From contig CP163498.1 in the NCBI GenBank assembly GCA_041071465.1, positions 5,040,001-5,104,000 on the forward strand: DNA of 64,000 nucleotides, in the 5' to 3' direction. Source of the DNA: Pseudomonas putida. GTDB lineage: Bacteria > Pseudomonadota > Gammaproteobacteria > Pseudomonadales > Pseudomonadaceae. The notes under the pieces were generated by a model. The model searched no databases. It worked only from the letters and a program-made list of their open reading frames with translations, and was not told the origin of the DNA. The position numbers and the translations under genes are program-made. This document shows, in pieces, positions 19,227-29,422 of the stretch. Every line of letters begins with the position of its first letter. Positions within the stretch are counted from its first letter, which is position 1.

Positions 19227-20054
19227 ATGCTGACGCAAACCTCCGACCCATCGGGCGTGATCCAGGGCACCCTGGCCACCGGCGGCATCGAACTGAACTA
19301 CCGCCTGCAAGGGCGCGGTACGCGCCCGCTGGTGTGCATCCACGGTGTGGGCTCGTACCTGGAGGCCTGGGACGCGGTTGCCAGCCACCTGGTCGAGGAC
19401 TTTCGCATCCTCACCTTCGACCTGCGCGGCCACGGGCATTCCTCGCGGGTGTACGGCCGCTACGAGATCGACGACTTCGTCGGTGACACCTTGGCGTTGG
19501 CCGCCCATGTGGGCTTCGACACCTTCGACCTGGCCGGTTTCTCGCTGGGCGGCCTGATTGCCCAGCGTCTGGCCTTGCAGCACCCACACCGGCTGCGGCG
19601 CCTGGCGCTGCTGGCCACGGTCTCTGGGCGCACTCGCGAGGAACGCGCGCGGGTGCTGGAGCGCCTGGCGGCGTTGCAGGAGGGCGAGCGCGGCTCGCAC
19701 CATGATGCCTCGTTGTCGCGCTGGCTGTCGGAAGATTTCCAGGCGTGCAATCCGGACCTGATCGCCTGCCTGCGCCAGCGTGACGCCGAGAACGACCCTC
19801 AGTGCTATGCGGCCGCGTACCGGGTGCTGGCCGAGACCGACTATGGCGGTTTCATCGACCAGATCCAGGTACCGACCCTGATCGCCACCGGCGAGCAGGA
19901 CCAGGGGTCCAACCCGCGCATGGCGACGTTCATGCACGAATGCATCCCAGGCTCCAGGCTCGAAATCCTGCCGGGGTTGCGCCACTCGATCCTGATCGAG
20001 GCACCGAGGCAGGTCGCCGGCCTATTGCATGAGTTCTTCATGGACGATCAGTGA
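19227..20054 (+). CDS. Alpha/beta-hydrolase, PcaD-like
   Basis: 275 residues. The oxyanion segment VCIHGVGSYLEAWDAV, nucleophile elbow GFSLGG, acidic residue in ATGEQDQGSNP, and His in GLRHSILIEAP form a complete catalytic triad. It is preceded by AGGGAG 18 bp behind the monooxygenase stop, in the same operon. It most likely hydrolyses a lactone, enol-lactone, ester or lactam produced by the oxygenase. PcaD-like similarity does not imply beta-ketoadipate chemistry here. Confidence 0.9.
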   Translation: MLTQTSDPSGVIQGTLATGGIELNYRLQGRGTRPLVCIHGVGSYLEAWDAVASHLVEDFRILTFDLRGHGHSSRVYGRYEIDDFVGDTLALAAHVGFDTFDLAGFSLGGLIAQRLALQHPHRLRRLALLATVSGRTREERARVLERLAALQEGERGSHHDASLSRWLSEDFQACNPDLIACLRQRDAENDPQCYAAAYRVLAETDYGGFIDQIQVPTLIATGEQDQGSNPRMATFMHECIPGSRLEILPGLRHSILIEAPRQVAGLLHEFFMDDQ

Positions 20055-20286
20055 GTGGACGGACACGTCACCAACCCCGCTGCGGTGGGGGCGTCGGTCC
20101 GGTCAGTGAGATTCTGTTTGCTACGAGAGTGCTGGCAATGAACATCGAAAAACGCATCCCCCGAATAAAAAGCGGTTCGATATCCCTCCACCTGGCCGCC
20201 TTGCGTGAGGCCGGGCCTTCATCGACTGCCGTGTCCCCGCGAGCTCGGTTCGCGGGCCATCCGAACTTGCACGAGGAGTCGCAGCC

Positions 20287-21465
20287 ATGACTGACCGATT
20301 GGTCATCGAGAATCTCTACAAGGTGTTCAGCGACAAGCCCGGCCCCGCGCTGGCGATGTTGCACGAAGGCAAGGGCCGCGCCGAGGTGCTGGAAACCCTG
20401 AGCCAGGTGGTGGGCGTGGACGACGTGTCGCTGCGCATCCCGTCCGGCTCGATCTACATGATCATGGGCCTGTCCGGCTCGGGCAAATCTACCCTGGCGC
20501 GCTGCATCAACCGCCTTAACGAGCCCAGCGCCGGGCGCATCCTGCTTGATGGCGAAGATCTCTGCGCACTGGACGAGGAGGGCCTGCGTGAGGTGCGCCG
20601 CTCGCGGATCTCCATGGTGTTTCAACACTTTGGCCTGCTGCCCAACCGGCGGGTGATCGAGAACGTCGAGTTCGGCTTGAAGATGCGCGGCACCGCGCCG
20701 GCCCAGCGCCGCGCCCGGGCCGAAGAGGTGCTGGCGGTAGTGGGCCTGGGCAAGTGGGCCTACCACATGCCCCATGAACTCAGTGGCGGTATGCGCCAGC
20801 GCGTCGGCTTGGCCCGCGCCCTGGCAACAGACGCTGACGTGCTGATCATGGACGAGGCATTCAGCGCCCTCGACCCGCTGATCCGCAGCGAGATGCAGGA
20901 CGAACTGCTGCGCCTGCAACGCACCCTGAACAAGACCATCCTGTTCATCACCCACGACTTTCAGGAAGCGCTCAAGCTTGGCTCGCGCATCGCCATCATG
21001 TCCGAAGGGCGGGTGGTCCGCGAAGGTACGCCACAGTCGATCGTCATGGAGCCCGGCAGCGAGTACGTCGCCGGCTTCACCCGCGAGGTCGACCGCGCTC
21101 GGGTGTTCGACGCCGCTTCTGTGATGACCGCGCTGACACCGGTCTGGCGCGGCGAAGGCCGCACCCTGCTGGGTGCCAGCAATCTGGGGCCAGGCTTCCT
21201 GGTCGATGGCGATCAGCGGCTGCTGGGCATCCTCAGCCAGCAGCAGGTCGCCCTGGCCTGCAGCGGCCAGCAGGCACCTCAGCCCGCAGCCGGCTTCATT
21301 TGCGTGCCGAGCACGGCACGGCTGGTGGACGTGGCGCCGCAGTGCATCGGTGGCCAGCCGGTGGGGGTGACAGACGAGGCCGGGCGGCTGCTCGGGTTCC
21401 TGGATGCGGGGCATATTCTGGCCCGGATTGGCGCCGCTCAGGGCGTGGAGGTGCGACATGCTTGA
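20287..21465 (+). CDS. Quaternary-amine ABC transporter ATP-binding protein (ProV/OpuAA-like)
   Basis: 392 residues. The Walker A GLSGSGKST, Q-loop VFQHFGLLPNR, signature LSGGMRQRVGLARAL and Walker B LIMDEAFSALDP are all present. The long N-terminal lead (KVFSDKPGPALAMLHEGKG) and the about 110-residue C-terminal extension after residue 280 match the glycine-betaine/proline-betaine (QAT) class, in which the extension holds CBS-like domains. Its last bases overlap the permease start by 8 bp. It powers import of a betaine-like compound, which supports an onium substrate for the cluster. Confidence 0.93.
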   Translation: MTDRLVIENLYKVFSDKPGPALAMLHEGKGRAEVLETLSQVVGVDDVSLRIPSGSIYMIMGLSGSGKSTLARCINRLNEPSAGRILLDGEDLCALDEEGLREVRRSRISMVFQHFGLLPNRRVIENVEFGLKMRGTAPAQRRARAEEVLAVVGLGKWAYHMPHELSGGMRQRVGLARALATDADVLIMDEAFSALDPLIRSEMQDELLRLQRTLNKTILFITHDFQEALKLGSRIAIMSEGRVVREGTPQSIVMEPGSEYVAGFTREVDRARVFDAASVMTALTPVWRGEGRTLLGASNLGPGFLVDGDQRLLGILSQQQVALACSGQQAPQPAAGFICVPSTARLVDVAPQCIGGQPVGVTDEAGRLLGFLDAGHILARIGAAQGVEVRHA

Positions 21466-22372
21466 AGCCAACGACCTGGCGGTGTTCCCCATCGCCGACT
21501 GGATACAAAACGGCGTGCAGTGGCTGGCGGAGAACTTCCGTCCCTTTTTCTCCAGCCTGAAATGGCCGATCGAGCAGTTGCTCAACTTCGTCGACGGTGC
21601 TTTCCATGCCATGCCGTTCCCGGTGATGGTGCTGCTGACCTTCGTGTTGTTCTGGCGCTTGGCCAACCTGCGAGTGGCGCTGTTCAGCGTTGCCGCCTAC
21701 GTGACCATCGCAGTGCTTGGGGTGTGGTCGGAGGCGATGACCACGCTGTCGCTGATTACCACGGCCATCGTGTTCTGCGCGGTAATCGGTATCCCCATTG
21801 GCATCTGGTGCGCACGTAGCCCTGCTGCATGGATGGTGGTGCGCCCGGTGCTGGATGTGATGCAGACCACGCCGACCTTCGTGTACCTGGTGCCGGTGGT
21901 GATGCTGTTCGGTGTCGGCAACGTGCCCGGTGAAGTGGCGGTTGCCACTGCAGCGATGCCGCCGCTGATCCGCTTCACCCAGTTGGGGATTTGTATGGTC
22001 GACAGCGAGATCGTCGAAGCCGGCCAGGCGTTCGGGGCCAACAAGTGGCAGCTGTTGTGGGAGGTGCAGTTGCCGCTGGCAATGCCGACTATCCTCGGCG
22101 GCCTGAACCAGACGGTGCTGACCGCCATGGTGATGTCGGTGGTGATTTCGATGATTGGCGCCGAGGGCCTTGGCCTGGTGGTGCTGCAGGGTATCGGCCG
22201 GCTCGACGTTGGCGGCGCGGCGGTCGGTGGCATCGCCATCGTGCTGCTGGCGATCATGCTCGACCGTTTTTCCCAGGCACTGGGTGCACCTCGGCCAGGC
22301 AATGGTCTGACGTTGAAAAGCGTGCTTCGCCGCTGTCTGCGCGGCGAACGCCTGCTGTCCCAGGGGCATTGA
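21458..22372 (+). CDS. Quaternary-amine ABC transporter permease (ProW-like)
   Basis: The ATG at 21458 lies inside the end of the ATPase gene (8 bp overlap). The about 304-residue protein starts with a soluble segment (FPIADWIQNGVQWLAENF) and continues with at least five hydrophobic helices. The EAA-type coupling loop is visible (EAGQAFGANKWQLLWEVQLPLAMP, split here only for length), as in ProW/OpuAB. It forms the inner-membrane channel of the betaine-type importer. Confidence 0.93.
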   Translation: MLEANDLAVFPIADWIQNGVQWLAENFRPFFSSLKWPIEQLLNFVDGAFHAMPFPVMVLLTFVLFWRLANLRVALFSVAAYVTIAVLGVWSEAMTTLSLITTAIVFCAVIGIPIGIWCARSPAAWMVVRPVLDVMQTTPTFVYLVPVVMLFGVGNVPGEVAVATAAMPPLIRFTQLGICMVDSEIVEAGQAFGANKWQLLWEVQLPLAMPTILGGLNQTVLTAMVMSVVISMIGAEGLGLVVLQGIGRLDVGGAAVGGIAIVLLAIMLDRFSQALGAPRPGNGLTLKSVLRRCLRGERLLSQGH

Positions 22373-22447
22373 GCCACAGCACCTTGCTTGATGCGTTTGC
22401 GTGTGTGTCACAACCCGATAACGAGCATAAGAAGAAGGTAGACAACG

Positions 22448-23461
22448 ATGAACATGTTCCACAAGACGCTCGCCTGTGCCGCCGTACTTCTGGCCCTGAC
22501 AGGCACCGCCCGGGCCGAAGGGTTGCCCGGTGATGGCCGGACCATCCGCTATGCCCAGGACAGTAGCCTGGGGGGGAATTATGTAGTGGCGCAGATTGTC
22601 TCCGACGCCTTCAAGGCGCTGGGATACAAGGTCAAGCTGGTCACCCTGGACAATACCTTGTTCTTCCCCGCCGTGGCCCAACACGACATGGACATCGGCA
22701 CCGATATCACCCTGCCACAGCGCGAACCCGGCTTTCGCGCCGTGGCGAAGGACGCTGAGCTGGTCGGGGAGGGGATGATCATTGGCGGTGGCATCAATGG
22801 CTATCTGATAGACAAGAAGACCGCACTGGCCAACAACATCACCACCTTGGAACAGTTGAAAGATCCGAAGATCGCCGCGCTGTTCGGCGCCGGCGGCAAG
22901 GCCGAGTTGACCAGCTGCGACCCAGCGTGGAGCTGTGGCAAGGTGATCGATTATCAGATGAAGGCCTTCGAACTGACCGGCACGGTGCGGCAGGTGCGTG
23001 GCAAGTACGAGGCGCTGATGGCCGACGTGGTGACCAAGGTCAAGGGCAGCAAGCCAGTGTTCTTCTACGCCTGGAGCCCGTCCTGGGTGACCAATGCGCT
23101 GGTGCCAGGCCGCGACGTGCTGTGGCTGCCTACGCCCAAGGATGCGTTGCCAGCGGACATTCCCAACGACGGCTCGGCGCTGGTCAAGGACGTCGAGGGC
23201 TGCGCCGGCGACGCCAACCCGTGCCGCATGGCCATGGGCTCATGGAACTACCACACGGTTGCGAACAAGCAGTTCCTCGCGGACAACCCGGCGATCAGGC
23301 AACTGATGCAGCAGGTGCATTTCCCCACTGCCGTGTGGTCGCAGTGGGAGGCGGCGATAGGCAAGGAGGGCGGCTCGCCGGAAATGATCCGCAAGCTCGC
23401 CGACCAGTGGATAGGTGCCAACCAGGCACAGTTCGATCAGTGGGTGGCCGCGGCCAAGTGA
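22448..23461 (+). CDS. ABC transporter substrate-binding protein (ProX/OpuAC-like)
   Basis: 337 residues with a Sec signal peptide (TLACAAVLLALTGTARAEG, cleavage after ARA). The mature part has the ProX-type pattern: SSLGGNYVVAQIVSDAFKAL and YAWSPSWVTNALVPGRDV, an aromatic-rich region of the type that cages quaternary ammonium groups in known members. It is the third component of the importer, 75 bp after the permease. It sets the substrate specificity of the cluster and would be the best single protein for ligand screening. Confidence 0.92.
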   Translation: MNMFHKTLACAAVLLALTGTARAEGLPGDGRTIRYAQDSSLGGNYVVAQIVSDAFKALGYKVKLVTLDNTLFFPAVAQHDMDIGTDITLPQREPGFRAVAKDAELVGEGMIIGGGINGYLIDKKTALANNITTLEQLKDPKIAALFGAGGKAELTSCDPAWSCGKVIDYQMKAFELTGTVRQVRGKYEALMADVVTKVKGSKPVFFYAWSPSWVTNALVPGRDVLWLPTPKDALPADIPNDGSALVKDVEGCAGDANPCRMAMGSWNYHTVANKQFLADNPAIRQLMQQVHFPTAVWSQWEAAIGKEGGSPEMIRKLADQWIGANQAQFDQWVAAAK

Positions 23462-23521
23462 CAGTCACGCCGGGGCGGCTGGCGCCCGGCGCTTAGGCAG
23501 AATCGAAACGGAGAACCTTGC

Positions 23522-23893
23522 ATGAATCAGGAACTGTTTGAACGCGGGCTGCAGACCCGACGTGAAGTACTCGGCGACGCCTACGTGGACGCCGCGCTGG
23601 CCAACGCCGATGAGTTCGGCATGCCGATGCAGGAACTGGTGTCGCAGTACTGCTGGGGCGATGTATGGAACCGACCAGACCTGGACCGGCGCACCCGCAG
23701 CCTGCTCAACCTGGCGTTCATGACCGCGCTCAACCGGCCTCACGAGCTCAAATTGCACATTCGTGGCGCGCTGAACAATGGCGTGAGCAAGGCGGAAATC
23801 CGCGAGGTGTTCCTGCAGGCGGCGATCTACGCCGGGGTGCCGGCGGCGGTGGACAGCTTCCGCTGTGCCCGTGAGGTGTTCCAGCAGGATTGA
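23522..23893 (+). CDS. Carboxymuconolactone decarboxylase-like protein (PcaC family)
   Basis: 123 residues. The pattern YCWGDVWNRPDLDRRTRSLLNLAFMT, HELKLHIRGALNNGVSKAEI and FLQAAIYAGVPAAVDSF is the full-length CMD fold, with the conserved His in LHIRGA. The CxxC of the peroxidase branch is absent, so a decarboxylase or isomerase-type role is more likely than a redox one. GGAGAA precedes the start. It is the last gene of the plus-strand arm. Its reaction in this pathway is not known. Confidence 0.88.
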   Translation: MNQELFERGLQTRREVLGDAYVDAALANADEFGMPMQELVSQYCWGDVWNRPDLDRRTRSLLNLAFMTALNRPHELKLHIRGALNNGVSKAEIREVFLQAAIYAGVPAAVDSFRCAREVFQQD

Positions 23894-23990
23894 TCACCTG
23901 GCACGGGGCTCTCGCATCAGCGCCAATGCGAGCGTGCCCCGTGACACAGCCGCTGCCAGCATACTTGCAACCCTTCCCACGGTGATATTC

Positions 23991-25019
23991 ATGGACTACC
24001 GCTACTTGGGCCGCAGTGCTCTGAAGGTTTCCCCTTTGTGCCTGGGCACCATGATGTTTGGTGGTGCCACCGACGAACCGACCGCCCAGCGCATCATTGC
24101 CCACGCTCATGCTCAGGGTGTCAACTTCATCGACACCGCCGACGTTTACACCGGTGGTGCCGCCGAGCGTATCGTCGGCCGGGGCATCGCCTCCCAGCGC
24201 GACGACTGGGTGCTGGCCAGCAAGTTCGGCTCACCCGTAGACACTGCCCCGAACCGCCAGGGCCAGTCGCGCAAATGGATCAACCAGGTCGTCGAAGCGA
24301 GCCTCAAGCGCCTTGGCACCGACTACCTCGATATCCTCTACTTCCACCGTGCCGTTCCCGGTGTGACCCTGGCAGAGGGCGTGCGCGCCGTTGGCGACCT
24401 GATCCGTCAGGGAAAGGTGCGTTATTTCGCAGTGTCGAACTTGCGCGGCTGGTACATTGCCGAGGTAGTGCGTTTGGCCGACGAGATGGGCCTGGACCGG
24501 CCGGTGGCCAGCCAGCCGCTATACAACCTGGTCAACCGTACCGTCGAGGTCGAACAATTGCCTGCCGCCTATCACTACGGTTTGGGCGTTGTGCCCTACA
24601 GCCCGCTGGCGCGGCGTACTGACCGGCAAGTACGCCCAGAAGGCCCGCCACCGCCGGACAGCCGGGCAGGGCGTGGCGACCAGCGCATCCGGCAAACCGA
24701 ATGGCGGCGCGAATCCCTGCACATCGCCCAGTCCGTTGCTGCCCACGCCGCCTCGCGCGGCATCAGCAGTGCGGCCTTTGCCTTGGCCTGGGTCCTCAAT
24801 AACCGCTGCGTCAGTTCGGTCATCGCTGGGCCGCGCACCGAAGCGCAGTGGCACGGTTACCTGAAGGCATTGCAGGTGCGTATCGAGGAGCAGGACGAGT
24901 GCTTTGTCGACAGCCTGGTGCCGCCGGGGCATTGCTCCACGCCGTATTACACCGACCCTAGCTATCCGGTCGAGGGGCGATTCAGGTCAGCCGATCAATG
25001 CAGCCTAGCCTTCGAGTAA
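23991..25019 (+). CDS. Aldo/keto reductase with a short internal compensated frameshift
   Basis: About 342 residues. The AKR fold is clear: LGRSALKVSPLCLGTMMFGG, the catalytic Asp/Tyr in FIDTADVYTGG, Lys in WVLASKFG, His in LYFHRAVPG. Near residue 207 the frame leaves the expected family sequence: the conserved GVLTGKYAQKA is encoded in the +1 frame at 24613-24645 and the proper frame resumes at about 24645. About 11 residues are therefore replaced by unrelated ones. This could be two compensating mutations or a sequencing artefact. The enzyme core is otherwise complete. Ninety-seven bases separate it from the cluster above. Confidence 0.85.
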   Translation: MDYRYLGRSALKVSPLCLGTMMFGGATDEPTAQRIIAHAHAQGVNFIDTADVYTGGAAERIVGRGIASQRDDWVLASKFGSPVDTAPNRQGQSRKWINQVVEASLKRLGTDYLDILYFHRAVPGVTLAEGVRAVGDLIRQGKVRYFAVSNLRGWYIAEVVRLADEMGLDRPVASQPLYNLVNRTVEVEQLPAAYHYGLGVVPYSPLARRTDRQVRPEGPPPPDSRAGRGDQRIRQTEWRRESLHIAQSVAAHAASRGISSAAFALAWVLNNRCVSSVIAGPRTEAQWHGYLKALQVRIEEQDECFVDSLVPPGHCSTPYYTDPSYPVEGRFRSADQCSLAFE

Positions 25020-25526
25020 TGCTGTCAGACCGGTGTCGTTGGTCTTGACCACACCATTGCGGGCAAGCATGGCAAAGCAGCGCCAACGTGCTTCAAAGTC
25101 GGTGCATTTGGGGTCATACATTTGTACAAAACCAGGCTCGGAAACCTGAATATTTAACGATTTCCAGTACCGCAAAGGCGTCTTAGTCTCCTGTTCAAGC
25201 GTTGAACAATAATAAAAGGAGACACCCAATGCCCATTCCCTGCCATGCCGGCGACAACCTGCAGTTTCAGTGAATCAATTGCAATTAGATTTTGCACCGT
25301 CAGCATAGAAGCTCTCGTTTCTGGACTAGAAAATCAATCAACGTCCTGATTTTGGCTGGTATCTGCGCGCGTGTAGGTGCCTTATTGCGTTGCTCGTGGA
25401 GGTGACGTTAATGAGGCACTAGCAGAAGTTTCAAAGGGATGCCGGATATGATCGGGCCTGGGGCAACGAATCCATCGCCATTTGATCCTCATCTCTGATT
25501 GGTCGAAAACACACTTCAAGGCTTAT
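25020..25526. other. Intergenic region without a convincing gene
   Basis: This stretch between the aldo/keto reductase and the terminator hairpin is lower in GC than its neighbours. A 74-codon frame on the minus strand (25229-25005) and a 14-codon peptide on the plus strand (25230, MPIPCHAGDNLQFQ, after AAGGAG) are present but neither matches a family I know. It may be a remnant of a lost gene. Confidence 0.5.
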
Positions 25527-25561
25527 GCCCGCAGCCATGCGTTTCGCACATGGCTGCGGGC
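25527..25561 (-). terminator. Strong stem-loop, probable terminator of the VOC/adhC transcript
   Basis: GCCCGCAGCCATG (25527-25539) and CATGGCTGCGGGC (25549-25561) are perfect 13-bp inverse complements around a 9-base loop. It lies 78 bases past the stop of the minus-strand VOC gene. The T-rich side is on the plus strand (TGTTCTTC), so termination in that direction is also possible. Confidence 0.65.
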
Positions 25562-25638
25562 TGTTCTTCATGAGCTGGCACCGTCGCTGTACAGCGGCTT
25601 GTGCTGACCCTTTCATATCGTCCTCAGCCTTGTTGCTT

Positions 25639-26037
25639 TCAGACGAAGGTGTACGAACAGACCTTGTTGCCGGCCGGATCGCGCAGGTAGGCCGCATAGG
25701 CACCCGGCAGGTGACCCCGTGCGCCAGGTTGCCCCTCGTCGGTGCCGCCTGCGGCAAGGCCGGCGACGTGGAAAGCGTCCACTTCGGCGGGAGTGGCGGC
25801 CGCAAAGCCAATCGTCACGCCATTGCTGGAGGGCGCTTCACCATTGCCCGGGCGGGCGATGATGAAAGCCGGCTTTTCGCGACCGAAAAGCACCCACCCA
25901 TTGCCGAAAGGGCCGAGGTTGTTGATGCCGAGGGCACCCAGCGCGGCGTCGTAGAATGCGGCCGATTTCTGAACATCGGCGGCACCGATAAAGACGTGCG
26001 AGAAGATGCCGTCGCCGGAGATGACAGGATTGGACAT
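25639..26037 (-). CDS. VOC-family (glyoxalase/bleomycin-resistance fold) protein
   Basis: 132 residues with the paired beta-alpha-beta-beta-beta pattern: SHVFIGAADVQKSAAFYDAAL opening and AAYLRDPAGNKVCSYTF closing, and a metal-type His near the N-terminus (FSHVFIG). It follows adhC by 43 bp on the same strand, and AAGGAAA precedes its ATG. The neighbourhood suggests a role in aldehyde or glutathione adduct metabolism, but VOC proteins are too varied to name a reaction. Confidence 0.88.
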   Translation of the reverse strand: MSNPVISGDGIFSHVFIGAADVQKSAAFYDAALGALGINNLGPFGNGWVLFGREKPAFIIARPGNGEAPSSNGVTIGFAAATPAEVDAFHVAGLAAGGTDEGQPGARGHLPGAYAAYLRDPAGNKVCSYTFV

Positions 26038-26080
26038 GATTGATTTCCTTGATGGTTGGTGTTGAGTGGTTTGTGGGCGA

Positions 26081-27205
<1,125 letters not shown>

Positions 27206-27348
27206 CTAACTGGTTCAGGAGCGGAGCATTCCACTGTGTTGTCAGTTTGGGAAACGGCAGGGATGTTGTATATGGAATTGTCGCGATTTTATAATTCCTA
27301 TATTTGGAATAATTGGCATATGACGAACCTGGCCATGAGGCGTGAGCA

Positions 27349-28254
27349 ATGACGAAAGATATCGAACTGCTGCGCATATTTCGGGTGGCGGCCGAAAGCA
27401 GCAGTTTTCGCGACGCAGCCGTGCGTCTGGGGACCTCCCCTCAAGGCGTCACGCGAGCCATTCAGCAGCTGGAGAGGCACTACGGCGAGGTGCTGTTCCA
27501 TCGGAGCACGCGACAGGTCCGCATTACCGCCTATGCCGAAGGCTTGCTGGAACAGGTGCGCCCTGTGCTGGAGCGGTTCGAGGATCTGTGGCGACCGCCT
27601 GTGGCCGACGAGCAGGATGCTCTGTCGGGCACGGTGCGCATCACCGCACCGCACAGCCTGGGTACCAGAGCAGTTCTACCGGCGTTGGAGCGTATTGCGG
27701 GGCGTCATCCCAGGATCACCTTGGATGTGCGCTTGTCCGACCGCATCAGCAATACGGTTGACGACGGGATCGACGTTGGCGTCAGGGTCGGGTTCATGCG
27801 CGATAGCCGCTTCATCGCACGCAGAGCAGGCGACATGAGGCTGCCCATCGTTGCTGCTCCACGCCTTATCGAGAAAGTGGGCGCACCTGGCGATATCGAT
27901 GCGCTGGTTGGCCTGCCCATCGCCGCAGCCCTGGACACCAATACCGGACGCCCGTGGCCTTGGCACTTCAAAGCGGGGCAGCAGTGGATACCCGCAGCGC
28001 CCACGCTTATTGCCGACAATGCCGACATGGAAATAGGCGCCGCACTGGCCGGGGTCGCTTTCGCCCAACTGGCGGACTACATGGCGGCCCCCTACATTGC
28101 CAGCGGGAAACTCGTGCAGGTGTTGCAAGACGAAGAGCCACCGGCATGGGGGTTGTACGTCTATCGCCCTCAGCGTGGCCCCGTTCCGGGAAGGGTTCGA
28201 GTGGTATTTGATGAAATCTTGGCCGCCGTTGGGGGGCTGCCAGCTTTGCGCTGA
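27349..28254 (+). CDS. LysR-family transcriptional regulator
   Basis: 301 residues. The HTH is in SSSFRDAAVRLGTSPQGVTR followed by AIQQLERHYGEVLFHRSTR. The effector domain fills the rest (LSGTVRITAPHSLGTRAVLP). The 158-bp divergent spacer with adhC makes that gene the probable target. It converges with the LysR gene at 28324. Confidence 0.93.
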   Translation: MTKDIELLRIFRVAAESSSFRDAAVRLGTSPQGVTRAIQQLERHYGEVLFHRSTRQVRITAYAEGLLEQVRPVLERFEDLWRPPVADEQDALSGTVRITAPHSLGTRAVLPALERIAGRHPRITLDVRLSDRISNTVDDGIDVGVRVGFMRDSRFIARRAGDMRLPIVAAPRLIEKVGAPGDIDALVGLPIAAALDTNTGRPWPWHFKAGQQWIPAAPTLIADNADMEIGAALAGVAFAQLADYMAAPYIASGKLVQVLQDEEPPAWGLYVYRPQRGPVPGRVRVVFDEILAAVGGLPALR

Positions 28255-28323
28255 CACACAGCTTGTCCATCGGCAATTGAATTTCGTTTGAAAACAGAGA
28301 AACAGGCCAGAATATGCGCCGTT

Positions 28324-29268
28324 CTAAGAAGATGGCTCATTCTCAGCGCCTAGCAGTTGATTCGTCATTTCCTGCTGATCCCGACCCTGATTTATCAACC
28401 ACCGCTGAAAGGCCCGGCACTGGCTACGGTGGAAGCTGTTCTGGTTCCACGTCACGTAATACGCCGCCGGCATGGGCAACGCACGCATGCACGGGATGAC
28501 CAGGCGGCCGCTATCCAGGTCCCTGCGGATCATCGAATACTGCGCCAGGACGATGCCTTGTTCCTCGATCGCCGCCTGAATTGCCATGGCGGAGAGGGAG
28601 TAGATCCGGTAGTTGCGGATGATGACCTCGCCGACACCGGCATCGGCAAACCACTGCTCCCAGGACGGCGGTGAGTCGAACTTCGGTCGCCAGTCGATGG
28701 TGATCAGTGGGTGGGCCAGCAGTTCGCGTGGCTCCACCGTACCCGCCAACATCGCCGGGCTGCAGGCAGGTACCACGCAATCACGAAACAGCTCGATGGT
28801 GTGTTGGTCATCGTGAATGCCTTCTCCGTAACTGAGACGAAAGTCCACGCCGTTGGCTTGCGCCTCCGAAGGCTCGGTGTGGGTGCCGTCGAGGTAGACG
28901 CTCAGTTGTGGATGCTCCAGCTGCCAGTCGGCCACCAATGGTGCCAGCCACTTGGACAGCAGTGAGGGCAGGGCACTGATGTAGAGGTTATTGGCGTTCT
29001 TGCCGCGCTCCAGCTCCGCGTAGGCCGCCCGCAGGCGTTCGAAGGCCTGGCTGCACCCTTCATGAAAACGCTGGCCGGCTGCGTTCAGGCGCAGGCGCTG
29101 GCCCTCCTTGGCGGTAAGGCTAAGGCCCACGGCTTCTTCCAGCAGCTTCATTTGCTGGCTGACCGCACCGGCGGAAATGCCCAGGCGCTTGGCGGCCTGG
29201 GTGATGCCGCCGCACAGGCCGACGGCTTCGAAAACTTCCAGTGCGCGTAACGGTGGCAGGTGGCTCAT
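28324..29268 (-). CDS. LysR-family regulator, GcvA-like, probable regulator of the Rieske/HAL-like operon
   Basis: The start at 29268 (MSHLPPLRALEVFEAV) has GAGG upstream; the longer frame from 29343 has an unlikely leader. The 314-residue protein has the HTH of the GcvA/AmpR branch (GGITQAAKRLGISAGAVSQQ, then MKLLEEAVGLSLTAKEGQ). It is divergent from the Rieske oxygenase gene with 154 bp between starts, an AT-rich spacer where LysR T-N11-A sites would be expected. The effector is probably the substrate of that operon. Confidence 0.92.
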   Translation of the reverse strand: MSHLPPLRALEVFEAVGLCGGITQAAKRLGISAGAVSQQMKLLEEAVGLSLTAKEGQRLRLNAAGQRFHEGCSQAFERLRAAYAELERGKNANNLYISALPSLLSKWLAPLVADWQLEHPQLSVYLDGTHTEPSEAQANGVDFRLSYGEGIHDDQHTIELFRDCVVPACSPAMLAGTVEPRELLAHPLITIDWRPKFDSPPSWEQWFADAGVGEVIIRNYRIYSLSAMAIQAAIEEQGIVLAQYSMIRRDLDSGRLVIPCMRALPMPAAYYVTWNQNSFHRSQCRAFQRWLINQGRDQQEMTNQLLGAENEPSS

Positions 29269-29422
29269 GAGTGCGCCTCGTAGGGGAGGGAAGGTGTGTA
29301 TTTTTAGTTTAGAAATACTTAAGCAATCAACAGAAAAGCACATCTATTCTTTTGTTCGCCCCGGGCATAGGCTTTTTCTCAAGAAGCGACGCTTCGCATA
29401 ACAACAAGAGGAGCTACACGCC

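Noticed and set aside
20068..21666. 532-codon frame on the minus strand
   Set aside because: Shadow of the ABC ATPase gene, which has complete motifs on the plus strand.
25005..25229. 74-codon minus-strand frame after the aldo/keto reductase
   Set aside because: No ribosome binding site that decides it and no recognisable family; kept only as part of the intergenic note.
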